A stretch of 64,000 bases of DNA. Source: Bacteroidota bacterium (GTDB lineage: Bacteria > Bacteroidota > Bacteroidia > NS11-12g > UBA955). The translations under genes were made by a program, and so were the position numbers. The DNA lies in assembly GCA_016787485.1 (NCBI GenBank), contig JAEUUL010000041.1:62001-126000 (forward strand), written 5' to 3'. Within the stretch, counting starts at the first letter, position 1; each line of letters opens with the position of its first letter. Positions 16,078 through 24,740 of this stretch are shown in pieces. A model generated the notes under the pieces. That model ran no database searches, was not told the origin of the DNA, and worked only from the letters and a program-made list of their open reading frames with translations.

Positions 16078-16103
16078 GCTCTAACCGAATGAGCTATAGG
16101 CCC
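16030..16103 (-). tRNA. tRNA with CAT anticodon (Met elongator or Ile2)
   Basis: Read on the minus strand: acceptor GGGCCTA/TGGGCCC (one G-T pair), D-arm GCTC/GAGC, anticodon stem ACTGA/TCAGT with loop CTCATAA, so anticodon CAT, T-arm CTTGG-TTCGATT-CCAAG, discriminator A. Total 74 nt, no CCA encoded. The extended D-loop and lack of an initiator-type mismatch fit elongator Met; a lysidine-modified Ile2 tRNA also has CAT and cannot be excluded by eye. Confidence 0.93.
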
Positions 16104-16360
16104 AATATGTTTGGTCTATCGTCCGAATGAGTCCCGAGGTCACTTGCAATTTTCAATTGCTTAGTGCCTCGTGGATCCACGACCGCCTAATTCTGCTTCG
16201 CAGTTCAAGGCGCGTCGGGACTATAGGCCCAATATGTTTGGTCTATCGTCCGAATGAGTCCCGAGGTCACTTGCAATTTTCAATTGCTTAGTGCCTCGTG
16301 GATCCTCGAATGCCTAAGCCGGCTATCGCCAGGCAAGGCGTGTCGGGACTATAGGCCCAA
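16094..16360. repeat. Two 127-bp tandem repeats reiterating the tRNA 5' end
   Basis: The unit begins with CTATAGGCCC, the complement of the tRNA 5' end; this block occurs at 16094, 16221 and 16349 (spacing 127 and 128). Each unit contains the end block, a 21-base spacer, a copy of the D-arm piece CCGAATGAG, and an 89-base insert bounded by TCCCGA and TCGGGA that are inverted to each other. The insert holds a conserved hairpin (GCAATT-TTC-AATTGC) and a variable imperfect hairpin, CGCCT...AGGCG in one copy and TGCCT...AGGCA in the other. Confidence 0.8.
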
Positions 16361-16368
16361 ATAGGGTG

Positions 16369-16400
16369 CAAAGTTAATTCAAAAGCTGTTTCAAATCAAA
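16369..16400 (-). promoter_or_regulatory. Bacteroidota-type promoter for the tRNA region
   Basis: On the minus strand TTTG (16400-16397), a 20-base spacer, then TAACTTTG (16376-16369), matching the -33/-7 pattern TTTG-N17-23-TAnnTTTG. Transcription would start near 16362, directly before the first GGGCCTATAG block and about 260 bases before the functional tRNA. The -33 box overlaps the stop codon of the kinase gene. Confidence 0.6.
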
Positions 16401-17238
16401 CCGGAGGGAAATGAAACCGAACCAGTCCTTCCAACGGAGATTTCAGCACGGTGCCGCACTCTATTCCATGGTTGTCGCAACAGTCTCTCAATATTTCTTC
16501 AAAAGTGCCGGCCACTGAACCCACGAAATGGGCAGGAACCTCATTCTCACGGGTATAGGGCGCAACGTGGTATCTTAAAAACTCTTCAAACTGATCATAC
16601 ACCAGTTTGTTCGCCCAGGCTTCATGGATTCTGGAACCCACAAACCGGGAGAATGATGATAAATACACATTGGCACCCGGTTCGCGGTACACCTTGTTGA
16701 AAACCTCTTCTTTTACTGCCCCTTTTTGATTGAGCTCGATGGAAACATCTACCGGAAGCATGCCGTACAGGTGCCACTGCAACAGCCGTTTGCCAATGGC
16801 GGAACCACTGCCTTCATCGCCCAACACATAGCCCAACGATGGAATGGGCTCATGAATCTCACTTCCATCAAAAAAGCAGGAATTGGAACCGGTGCCCAAA
16901 ATACAGGCAACTCCGGGTTCCTGTCCGCAGGTGGCTCGCACCGCGCCGAGCATATCATGTTCAATTTCCGACACCGCGTTGGGGAAAACCTGTGCCAATG
17001 CATCCCTGACAATCTGAACCCGGTCAGGGCTGCTCACGCTTGCCCCATAATAATGTATGCCGGTGACTTCCCGGGCAATCTCCCGAATCTCAGTTTGTGC
17101 CTGAAGTTCGCTGGCAATGAACTGCGACGTATGAAACATGGGGTTGAACCCCAGGCAGGAAAAATGCCAGTCATTTCCATCCTGTGTTCTGCCGTACCAG
17201 GCCGTTTTTGTACTTCCACTGTCTGCTATCAGTATCAT
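16396..17238 (-). CDS. N-acetylglucosamine kinase-like protein (BadF/BcrA ATPase family)
   Basis: 280 residues, the usual size of bacterial GlcNAc kinase-like proteins. Phosphate-1 motif DSGSTKTAW (6-14), phosphate-2 motif ILGTGSNSCFFDG (about 113-125) and the adenosine-region DEGSGSAIGKR (about 138-148) define the actin-fold ASKHA family. It would phosphorylate GlcNAc or a related amino sugar in the cytoplasm, for example during peptidoglycan recycling. It is divergent from the glycosylase gene and lies directly upstream of the tRNA promoter. Confidence 0.85.
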   Translation of the reverse strand: MILIADSGSTKTAWYGRTQDGNDWHFSCLGFNPMFHTSQFIASELQAQTEIREIAREVTGIHYYGASVSSPDRVQIVRDALAQVFPNAVSEIEHDMLGAVRATCGQEPGVACILGTGSNSCFFDGSEIHEPIPSLGYVLGDEGSGSAIGKRLLQWHLYGMLPVDVSIELNQKGAVKEEVFNKVYREPGANVYLSSFSRFVGSRIHEAWANKLVYDQFEEFLRYHVAPYTRENEVPAHFVGSVAGTFEEILRDCCDNHGIECGTVLKSPLEGLVRFHFPPV

Positions 17239-17274
17239 ACTGTGCGCAAAGTAAGCACAGTAATTGAGTCTTGC

Positions 17275-17282
17275 TAACTTTG
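17275..17282 (+). promoter_or_regulatory. -7 box TAACTTTG before the glycosylase gene
   Basis: Perfect TAnnTTTG box ending five bases before the GTG start at 17287. With the usual 5-7 base distance to the transcript start, the mRNA would be leaderless or nearly so. No convincing -33 TTG at the right distance. Confidence 0.45.
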
Positions 17283-17286
17283 TATT

Positions 17287-17868
17287 GTGAACAGGCTCCC
17301 CCGGGAATGGTATATGCAGGAATCAGTGGTGAATCTTGCCCGGAATCTGTTGGGCAAACGACTGGTTACTGATATAAACGGGGAGACTACTACCGGAATC
17401 ATTAGTGAAACTGAGGCCTATGCAGGCATCACCGACCGGGCCAGCCATGCATGGAACGGACGCAGGACAAAGCGCACTGAAACCATGTATTCAGAAGGAG
17501 GGCATGCCTATGTATACCTGTGCTATGGTATTCACAGGTTGTTTAATGTGGTTACCAACAGAGAAGGAATTCCTCATGCCATACTCATCCGGGGTATAAT
17601 ACCAGAAGCCGGGATTGAGATCATTTCAGCGCGGCGAAAGCGAGTGGTCGGGTCCAAAACGGGAATAGGTCCTGGAAATGTGACCCAGTGCCTTGGAATA
17701 GAATTGACGCATAATGCAACAGATTTATGCCATTCCCCGGAGATTTGGATAGAAGACACAGGGCTTGCCATCCCTGATGCAGACATGGAGACAACACCAC
17801 GGATTGGTATCGCCTATGCCAAAGAAGATGCTTTATTGCCTTACCGGTTTGTCTGGAATCCAGCCTGA
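17287..17868 (+). CDS. mpg: DNA-3-methyladenine glycosylase (AAG/MPG family)
   Basis: 193 residues from GTG 17287, typical length. The catalytic glutamate lies in GIISETEAYAG (about 38-48), followed by the family segments RASHAWNGRRTKRTETMY and AYVYLCYGIHRLFNVVT that form the DNA-intercalating pocket. The enzyme removes alkylated purines such as 3-methyladenine and hypoxanthine, starting base-excision repair in the cytoplasm. It stands alone; the next gene begins 170 bases later. Confidence 0.92.
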   Translation: MNRLPREWYMQESVVNLARNLLGKRLVTDINGETTTGIISETEAYAGITDRASHAWNGRRTKRTETMYSEGGHAYVYLCYGIHRLFNVVTNREGIPHAILIRGIIPEAGIEIISARRKRVVGSKTGIGPGNVTQCLGIELTHNATDLCHSPEIWIEDTGLAIPDADMETTPRIGIAYAKEDALLPYRFVWNPA

Positions 17869-18036
17869 AAAATCTTTGTTCCGACGAGTATTGAGTACTT
17901 TGTAATATGGTTATAAACTCATATCCGGCTTTTACAAAGTGAAACCGGCATTTGGTAAAAAGTGACAGTTCATGCCAGAGTGAGCCATGCATCGAGGGAC
18001 TATTTTCGTGCTTTCAATTAACCCTCTATCCTATTA

Positions 18037-21000
18037 ATGAAAACTAACTTAAAAAACTCCCTCGTTCTGCTGGGCATTTTGCTCTTCAGTACAACGGTTT
18101 TTGCAGGTACGGTCACCGTAACTGTGAAAAAAAGCGACGGAACCACCGCCTTGCCGGGGGTATCCATTTCCTATTTTGACGGCTATTGGAAAGGCCTTGG
18201 CTCTACCAATGGCAGTGGACAGGTTACGGCAACCATTCCGGACAACACCTGGAATTTCAGGGCAGAATATGCCGGCAGTACCTCCACCCAAAGCGGGGTG
18301 GTTGTATCCGGTTCTACCGCAGTAAATTTCCAAACCGTACTGGCCGCAGTTCAGGTAAACAACAGCAGCGGTGCAGCACTTTCAGGTGCTTCCGTTGAAT
18401 ACCTCTCTGGCTACTGGCGCGGTATCGGCACTTCCAATGGTTCAGGTCAGGTAAGCTGCGAACTGTTTGCAGGAAGCACATTCCCCTTCCGTGCCAGCTA
18501 TGGCGGTTCTACCTCTGCCAACCAAACCATGGATCTGAGCAGCGGCGGAAACAGCCTTACTTTTTCAACCGTACTCGCAGCAGTGCAGGTGAATAACAGC
18601 AGCGGAGCCGGCCTTTCAGGTGCTTCTGTTGAATATCTCGCAGGCTACTGGCGCGGAATTGGCACCTCCAATGGCTCAGGCCAGGTGAGTTGCCAATTGT
18701 TCCCCGGCAGCACCTACCCCTTCCGTGCCAGCTATGGCGGTTCTACTTCTGCCAACCAGACCATGGACCTGAGCAGCGGTGGAAACAGCCTCACCTTTGC
18801 CACTGTGCTTGCAGCAGTGCAGGTAAACAAACACAATGGTGATCCTTTGTCGGGTGCCTCATTGGAGTACCTTGCAGGCTACTGGCGTGGAATTGGTACG
18901 TCGAATGGCTCTGGTCAAGCTGGTTGCCAATTGTTCCCCGGCAGCACCTACCCCTTCCGCGCCAACTATGGCGGAACAACTTCTGCCAACCAGACCATGG
19001 ATCTGACGAGTGGTGGTAACAGCCTCACTTATTATACTGCATTGGTTACCGTGAATGTAAAATCATGCAGCGGTACAAACATCAGCGGAGCTTCTGCTGA
19101 ATACCTTGCGGGTTACTGGCGTGGAATCGGAACCACCAATGGCTCCGGTCAGGTTACCTGTCAATTGTTTGGCGGCAACACCGATTTCCGCGTGAGCATC
19201 GGTGGTACCACTTCTGCCAACAACACAGTTGCGATTCCCGGAAATGGCAGCACTTCAGGCCAATCCGTTTCTGTAACATTCAATCCCACCCAGGTAACCA
19301 TTACAGGTGTTACAGGCATGCAATATCTGGCAGGTTACTGGAGAGGTTTCAGCGGTACCATTTATCTGTTCCCCGGTACCTACAGCTTCAAACTGAGTGG
19401 TTTTGAAGTAAGTGTTGCTGTTAGTGGCTGCTCGATAAACAAAAAAGGTGTGATCGTGCGCCTGCTGAACAGCAGCGGAAGCGGCATTGCCGGAGGTGTG
19501 GTAGATGCCTATGTAAGCAGTTGGACCAACAGCGTTGCCACCACAAACTCCAGCGGGAATTCCCTCGTTCTGTTTGATGGTTCTGTTACCAATGCCTATT
19601 TCCGCATGAACTGGGCAAACGCAAGTCAGCAACTGGGCAGTTACAACATCAACACAACCACAACCATTCTGTTCCAAACCAAAAATGTAACGGTGGAACT
19701 GCGCAACGGTGCGGGTAACCTGTACAACAACGAAGGTACCAATGTGGGCTACTATGCCAGCAACTGGAACACCTTCGGTTCTGGCACCACCAGCGGTGGC
19801 AAATGCAATATGGAACTGCTGCCTGTGAACTACTACTTCCGCATGACCTACCTCAGCCAACAGCAGCAACAGGGTAGCATCAACATCGCTTCGCTGGGTG
19901 CCAACCCCACCATCACCTTCAGCACTGTAACCGTTACCCTGCGCCTGAATGACGCAGCCGGTACAGGTACACATGAAGCCACTGCGCTGGGCTACTATAC
20001 AAACAACTGGTACACTTTCGGTACCGGTGTGACCAATGGTTCCGGAGAAGCCAGTGTGGAACTGCTGCCCGGCAACTACTACTTCCGCATGACCTATGCC
20101 AACCAGTCTCAGCAAAAAGGCAGCATGAACATAAGTGTTAATACCACAGTGAACTTCTACACCGTGCTGGTAACCCTCAACCTGAAAGACTACAATGGCA
20201 ATTCCGGCGTGCTGGAAGGCAACAGCCTGGGTTACTATACCAATACCTGGCACACTTTCGGTTCTGGCAATACCACTGGTGGAAGCGAGAGCATGGAACT
20301 GTTGCCCGGCAACTATTACTTCCGCATGGCTTACTCCAACATGTCGCAGCAAAAAGGCAGCATGAATATCAGTGCCAACACAACCGTTCCCTTCCAGACT
20401 GTGCTGGTAACCCAGACCCTGAAAGACAACAGCAACAACCCCATTTCGGGCGCTGCTGCAGGTTACTATTCAAACACCTGGCACAACTTCGGCACAACCG
20501 ATGCCAATGGTGAAGTGAGCAAAGAACTGTTGCCCGGCAACTACTATTTCAACATGACCTACAACAGCTACACCAAACAAAAAGGCAGCTACAATGTAAA
20601 TGGTGCACTCACAGTACCCTACACCTACACCGGTTCAGGCATTACCCGCGTTGCCAGCAACAGCACAGACCCCATCATGGAAAAAATGGCAGGTGCTGAC
20701 GCCAAAGTAGATGGTACTGCAAACACCCGCGGACTGGAAGGTGCAGCTGCGCAAACTGCTTCCACTGCAAAAGTGAATGTGGTTTCTCAGTTCACTGCTT
20801 ACCCCAATCCGTTCAATACCGTGGCAAACATCAACTACACACTCAGCAGCAGCCAGAATGTGCGTATGGAAGTGTACAATGCCAAGGGAATCAACGTAAA
20901 AACACTGGTCAATGGCAACATGCCTGCAGGCAGTCACACAGCTCAGTTCGAAGCTGCAAATCTGTCTGAAGGTGTGTACTATGTGCGCCTGTTCACCGAC

Positions 21001-21039
21001 AAAGGAACCAGTCAGGTTCCGGTGATACTGACCAAATAA
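18037..21039 (+). CDS. 1000-aa repetitive surface protein with T9SS type A signal
   Basis: A signal peptide (MKTNLKNSLVLLGILLFSTTVFA) is followed by two families of tandem beta-rich repeats and a type A sorting domain. Repeat A occurs six times (about residues 25-465), with the marker YLAGYWRGIGTSNGSGQ and a 78-residue period in the central copies. Repeat B occurs about five times (about 470-865), with the marker GYYTNTWHTFGSG and period 77-80. The C-terminal 85 residues (YPNPFNTVANINYTL to VPVILTK) are the type IX type A signal. The protein is therefore exported and anchored or released at the surface; adhesion or matrix function is likely but inferred. A strong terminator follows. Confidence 0.85.
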   Translation: MKTNLKNSLVLLGILLFSTTVFAGTVTVTVKKSDGTTALPGVSISYFDGYWKGLGSTNGSGQVTATIPDNTWNFRAEYAGSTSTQSGVVVSGSTAVNFQTVLAAVQVNNSSGAALSGASVEYLSGYWRGIGTSNGSGQVSCELFAGSTFPFRASYGGSTSANQTMDLSSGGNSLTFSTVLAAVQVNNSSGAGLSGASVEYLAGYWRGIGTSNGSGQVSCQLFPGSTYPFRASYGGSTSANQTMDLSSGGNSLTFATVLAAVQVNKHNGDPLSGASLEYLAGYWRGIGTSNGSGQAGCQLFPGSTYPFRANYGGTTSANQTMDLTSGGNSLTYYTALVTVNVKSCSGTNISGASAEYLAGYWRGIGTTNGSGQVTCQLFGGNTDFRVSIGGTTSANNTVAIPGNGSTSGQSVSVTFNPTQVTITGVTGMQYLAGYWRGFSGTIYLFPGTYSFKLSGFEVSVAVSGCSINKKGVIVRLLNSSGSGIAGGVVDAYVSSWTNSVATTNSSGNSLVLFDGSVTNAYFRMNWANASQQLGSYNINTTTTILFQTKNVTVELRNGAGNLYNNEGTNVGYYASNWNTFGSGTTSGGKCNMELLPVNYYFRMTYLSQQQQQGSINIASLGANPTITFSTVTVTLRLNDAAGTGTHEATALGYYTNNWYTFGTGVTNGSGEASVELLPGNYYFRMTYANQSQQKGSMNISVNTTVNFYTVLVTLNLKDYNGNSGVLEGNSLGYYTNTWHTFGSGNTTGGSESMELLPGNYYFRMAYSNMSQQKGSMNISANTTVPFQTVLVTQTLKDNSNNPISGAAAGYYSNTWHNFGTTDANGEVSKELLPGNYYFNMTYNSYTKQKGSYNVNGALTVPYTYTGSGITRVASNSTDPIMEKMAGADAKVDGTANTRGLEGAAAQTASTAKVNVVSQFTAYPNPFNTVANINYTLSSSQNVRMEVYNAKGINVKTLVNGNMPAGSHTAQFEAANLSEGVYYVRLFTDKGTSQVPVILTK
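18160..19430 (+). repeat. DNA repeat family A inside the surface protein gene
   Basis: Successive copies of the GYWRG coding block begin near 18166, 18394, 18628, 18862, 19096 and 19318; three central spacings are exactly 234 bp. Adjacent copies are nearly identical over long stretches, so unequal recombination could change copy number. Confidence 0.8.
19480..20640 (+). repeat. DNA repeat family B inside the surface protein gene
   Basis: Copies of the block encoding YY(T/S)N(T/N)W(H/Y)(T/N)FG lie near 19506 (diverged), 19749, 19989, 20229 and 20460, with spacings of 231-243 bp. Each ends with the ELLPGNYYFRM-type strand and a QQKGS turn. Confidence 0.75.
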
Positions 21040-21056
21040 TTCACCTGATTGTTTCA

Positions 21057-21088
21057 AACAAAAAAGCCCGGATATTCCGGGCTTTTTT
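21057..21088. terminator. Bidirectional rho-independent terminator
   Basis: GCCCGGA (21066-21072), loop TAT, TCCGGGC (21076-21082), flanked by six A before and six T after. It can stop transcription of both convergent genes: the repeat protein (plus) and the GreA-like gene (minus). Confidence 0.9.
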
Positions 21089-21133
21089 GTTGAAAGACGC
21101 TGCGAAACTGCTGGGCATTGAATGGTTTGGTTC

Positions 21134-21595
21134 TTATAACAATTCTTCAATCACCTTCAGTTTCCCATTCAGATTTACCATATCCCCTTTGCGTTTTCCC
21201 AACATTGATTTTCCAATGGGCGAAGCAGCAGAAATAACCCAAACTTCTGAATTTTGAATGCTGATTTTACCTATGCCAACGACAATAAATACCCAGATTT
21301 CCGCACAACGTATCAATGTGCCGGGGACAACTCTGTCCGTTACCGGCTGCATCATCAGACTGTTCAGTGAAGATTGCATGAACTTAATTTCTTTCAGTTG
21401 TCTGCTTAACCGTTCCTGCTCCAGATGCCCCATAGCCCTGCCCGTTTCGTACTTATCGCCGGCACTGCTTTTCTCTTCAGACTCTATACCCTGCCGAGCC
21501 TGATACAAGGCATCCTCAATATGATGTAATTTGTCAGACAACCAGTGCTGACAGGCTTCCTGAATTTCCTTTTTCCACTCCTTCATTGCTTTCAA
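21134..21595 (-). CDS. GreA/GreB-family transcript cleavage factor-like protein
   Basis: 153 residues. The N-terminal part is a long coiled-coil hairpin with ESEEKSSAGDKYETGRAM in its turn, and the C-terminal part is the FKBP-like domain ending in VISAASPIGKSMLGKRKGD, the hallmark of GreA-type proteins. Such factors bind RNA polymerase and act through its secondary channel. The acidic tip here is EKSSAGDKYE rather than the canonical two-acid tip, so cleavage activity is uncertain. An alternative start is ATG 21586. Confidence 0.85.
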   Translation of the reverse strand: MKAMKEWKKEIQEACQHWLSDKLHHIEDALYQARQGIESEEKSSAGDKYETGRAMGHLEQERLSRQLKEIKFMQSSLNSLMMQPVTDRVVPGTLIRCAEIWVFIVVGIGKISIQNSEVWVISAASPIGKSMLGKRKGDMVNLNGKLKVIEELL

Positions 21596-21642
21596 TCTGC
21601 GGGAAATATACAGCCTGCTGTAGAAAAACCATGGCTCTTTTG

Positions 21643-21650
21643 TAGGTTTG
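21643..21650 (+). promoter_or_regulatory. -7 box TAGGTTTG before the PNGase-like gene
   Basis: TAGGTTTG ends one base before ATG 21652; if used, the transcript would begin at or after that codon and translation would start at the second ATG, 21658. Confidence 0.35.
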
Positions 21651-21651
21651 T

Positions 21652-23613
21652 ATGCGAATGTACAGGTATATTATCAGCCTTATCCTGTTGGGGTTTTCTT
21701 CCCGGGTGATGGCCATTTCAGGCGACACAACGGTTGTGGTTACGCATAACAGGGTATTGATTCAAACGGATCCATCCAGGGGAAGTACGCGCTATTTCAG
21801 TTGGTCTCAGTTTCCGAAAAACAAAACGTATCGTAAGGTATATGCGGATTTAACTTTTGAATGTCCAAGCGACCCCAAACTTACCTGTGGCGAATGGGAT
21901 TACCTGAATTATGTACATTTGCATAAGCGCCGGGGCAAACACAACGACAGCCTGAACTGGGAGATCATGCGGTTCATTACCCCATACGGGCATTATTTCC
22001 CCAAGGGTTGGAACTTTACCTGGCGGTATGACATAACTGATCTTGCGACACTGCTGGAAGACAGTGTGGAATTATATTATACCCATACCGGCTATGAAGC
22101 AAAAAATGACCGTGGATGGGTGATGAGCCTGAAATTCACCTTTATTGAAGGCACACCGGTAAGACCTATAGAGAATATTCAACGGTTCTATACAAAAAGC
22201 GTAGGTTATGGGAACGACAGTTTGTTTGATGCCAATGTGCCCGAAATACAATACAAAACCGGGCCGAAAACCACCGAAGTACGATACAAAATATTGCAAA
22301 CCGGCCATGGAATGGACAAACCAGAAAACTGCGCTGAATTTTGCGCGAAACAGCGCTATCTGAGGCACGACGGACAGGTGATAGACACCTCATGGGTCTG
22401 GCGGGACAACTGCGGCAGCAATCCGCTTTTCCCCCAATACGGCACATGGCTGTATGACCGGGCGGGATGGTGCCCCGGCAGCAGTGTGCAGGAATTCAAC
22501 AAAAATGTTTGGGTGAGTCCTGAAAGCACGCACACCATGGACCTGGATATGCAATCCTACAAAACCAGCAACGGCGGTGCCAATTATATGATTACGACTT
22601 ATCTGGTGGAATACGGACCGCGGAATTTCAGCACAGACGCAGAGCTGTACGACGTATCTGCACCCAGCAACCGACAAGAATACGGACGTCTGAATCCCAT
22701 CTGCGGGGGACCTGTAATATCAGTAAAAAACAATGGAAAAGAAGCTGTAACCCGGTTATTCCTGGAATATGGATTTGCCGGTAAACTGCAGCAACGGTAT
22801 GTGTGGACCGGTACCTTGCAGCGGGATGAAATAAGGTCTCTGGAATTGCCCGCCCTTAAGGAATGGCCAACAACTGATACCCTTTTTGAAGCGCGTATAC
22901 TTGCAGTGAACGGAATGAATGACGATTGTCCGGAGAACAATTATATTGCCTCGAAAACAGCAGGCAAAGTGGCTGAATTGCCATCGCAAATTATGATACT
23001 TTTCCGCAGCAACAATGCACCGGGGGAAAATTATTTTACCCTGAAAAAATCGGATGGAACGGTGATCATGGACAAAAAGAATTTTGCAGCCAATACCACG
23101 TATAAAGAATATGCAAATTTAGACACAGGATGCTACCAGTTCACCTTCATGGACGATGGGACACCGCCATCCAACAATCCACTGCCCAAAGACGGGCTGT
23201 ACTTCTGGGCAAATACAGATGATGGCACAGGGATTCTGCAGATAAGAAATGCCGGCAACAGCATTATCAAAACATTTGATGCCGATTTTGGTACAGGAAT
23301 ATGGTATCAATTCAGGGTTGGAAACTTACCCGATACCAAAGAACCTGTAACCCGTCTTACCTGCTATCCCAATCCTGCAAAACATGATTTGCTGATTGAT
23401 TTGGGCAAAGACAGAAACGACAATATCCCACTGCATATTCTTATTTACAACACAGCCGGACAAAAAGTACTGGAACAAAAACGCACCGGCATACTGGACG
23501 CACTGCAATACCTGGACTTAACACCGCTGCAGGGGAATGGAGACAACGGTTTGTATTTCTTAACCCTGACACTTGGTGAAGAAAAATATCAATCCAAAAT
23601 TATGGTGCGCTGA
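21652..23613 (+). CDS. PNGase F-like secreted protein with T9SS type A signal
   Basis: 653 residues (or 651 from ATG 21658). After the signal peptide, the segment FECPSDPKLTCGEWDYLNYVHL is characteristic of the N-terminal PNGase F-type lectin-like domain, and the region around residues 120-400 continues as the double beta-sandwich of peptide-N-glycosidase F-related proteins. The C-terminus has CYPNPAKHDLLIDL and ends YQSKIMVR, a type A sorting signal. It probably acts on glycoproteins outside the cell; the catalytic acidic residues were not traced, so activity is not certain. Its stop overlaps the gmk start (TGATG). Confidence 0.8.
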   Translation: MRMYRYIISLILLGFSSRVMAISGDTTVVVTHNRVLIQTDPSRGSTRYFSWSQFPKNKTYRKVYADLTFECPSDPKLTCGEWDYLNYVHLHKRRGKHNDSLNWEIMRFITPYGHYFPKGWNFTWRYDITDLATLLEDSVELYYTHTGYEAKNDRGWVMSLKFTFIEGTPVRPIENIQRFYTKSVGYGNDSLFDANVPEIQYKTGPKTTEVRYKILQTGHGMDKPENCAEFCAKQRYLRHDGQVIDTSWVWRDNCGSNPLFPQYGTWLYDRAGWCPGSSVQEFNKNVWVSPESTHTMDLDMQSYKTSNGGANYMITTYLVEYGPRNFSTDAELYDVSAPSNRQEYGRLNPICGGPVISVKNNGKEAVTRLFLEYGFAGKLQQRYVWTGTLQRDEIRSLELPALKEWPTTDTLFEARILAVNGMNDDCPENNYIASKTAGKVAELPSQIMILFRSNNAPGENYFTLKKSDGTVIMDKKNFAANTTYKEYANLDTGCYQFTFMDDGTPPSNNPLPKDGLYFWANTDDGTGILQIRNAGNSIIKTFDADFGTGIWYQFRVGNLPDTKEPVTRLTCYPNPAKHDLLIDLGKDRNDNIPLHILIYNTAGQKVLEQKRTGILDALQYLDLTPLQGNGDNGLYFLTLTLGEEKYQSKIMVR

Positions 23614-24179
23614 TGAATAAGCTCATTATTTTTTCTGCACCATCCGGATCCGGGAAAACCACAGTGGTGAAACATTTGCTGCAGTCCATGCCCGACTTGC
23701 TGGGCTTCTCGGTAAGTGCCACCACACGCAAACCCAGACTAGGCGAAGCAGATGGAAGAGAATACCATTTTTTGTCCATAGAAGATTTCGAAAAGAGAAT
23801 TGTAAACAATGAGTTTCTGGAACACGAAGAAGTATATGCCGGATTGCTGTATGGCACATTGTGGAGTGAAGTGCACAAAATTTGGGATGCCGGTAAAGCA
23901 GTGGTTTTTGATGTAGACGTGCAGGGTGGATTGAGTCTGAAACGCAGGTTCAAGGAAAACGCCCTGGCGATTTTTCTGCGTCCACCCAATGTAGATGTAT
24001 TGATGGAAAGGTTGCGCAACCGCAATTCTGAAGTTGAACATCATTTACAGGAAAGAATTGCCAAGGCCAATTTTGAGCTGAGTTTTGAGCAACAGTATGA
24101 TACGGTTGTGGTAAATGATATACTCGCGGATACTTTGAAACATTGCGAAAATCTGGTTCATACATTTCTCAGAAAATAA
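23613..24179 (+). CDS. gmk: Guanylate kinase
   Basis: 188 residues, normal length. P-loop SAPSGSGKTT (8-17), GMP-binding segments SATTRKPRLGEADGREYHF (about 34-52) and EHEEVYAGLLYGT (about 69-81), and the VVFDVDVQGG core strand (about 95-104). It converts GMP to GDP with ATP. It overlaps the preceding gene by one base and is followed without gap by nadD, so the three are co-transcribed. Confidence 0.96.
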   Translation: MNKLIIFSAPSGSGKTTVVKHLLQSMPDLLGFSVSATTRKPRLGEADGREYHFLSIEDFEKRIVNNEFLEHEEVYAGLLYGTLWSEVHKIWDAGKAVVFDVDVQGGLSLKRRFKENALAIFLRPPNVDVLMERLRNRNSEVEHHLQERIAKANFELSFEQQYDTVVVNDILADTLKHCENLVHTFLRK

Positions 24180-24740
24180 ATGAGAACCGGATTGTTTTTT
24201 GGCTCTTTCAATCCCATCCATAACGGGCATTTAATCATCGCCCAACACATGATGAACAGCGGTTTATTTGACGAAATCCGCTTTGTGGTATCCCCGCAAA
24301 ATCCATTTAAACCTGCATCGGATTTAATGGCTGAAAATGTACGTTTTGAAATGGTAAAGACAGCCATTGCCGACAACCCGGGATTTACGGTGAGTGATGC
24401 GGAGTTGCATTTGCCCAAACCCTCTTTCACCATTCACACATTAAACCATTTCAAGAACAACGAACCCGAAAATGTCTTTTCCATACTCATGGGCAGCGAT
24501 CAGATGGAAAGGTTGCACGACTGGAAAGACATTGAAGGCATATGTGGAATCTGTGATTTTCATGTGTACCAGCGACGGGGCCATGCCATTTCCGAACCCG
24601 GAGTGAAAGGCAGGTTTACATTCCACGATGCACCGTATCTGGACATTTCAGCGACCTATATCAGGCAATTGCTGAAAGAGAAAAAAAGTGCTCGGTATTT
24701 GATACCTGATAGCATTCTAAGCTACTTCTCCGAACCATGA
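24180..24740 (+). CDS. nadD: Nicotinate-nucleotide adenylyltransferase
   Basis: 186 residues. The nucleotidyltransferase signature GSFNPIHNGHL (8-18) and the C-terminal DISATYIRQLL, the equivalent of the ISSTxIR motif, are both present. It makes deamido-NAD from nicotinate mononucleotide and ATP in NAD synthesis. It follows gmk directly and overlaps the next gene by four bases (ATGA). Confidence 0.95.
   Translation: MRTGLFFGSFNPIHNGHLIIAQHMMNSGLFDEIRFVVSPQNPFKPASDLMAENVRFEMVKTAIADNPGFTVSDAELHLPKPSFTIHTLNHFKNNEPENVFSILMGSDQMERLHDWKDIEGICGICDFHVYQRRGHAISEPGVKGRFTFHDAPYLDISATYIRQLLKEKKSARYLIPDSILSYFSEP

Noticed and set aside
19255-20352. 365-codon antisense frame inside the repeat protein
   Set aside because: It is open because of repeated, biased codons of the plus-strand gene; no start context or protein-like composition, and the sense protein is clearly real.
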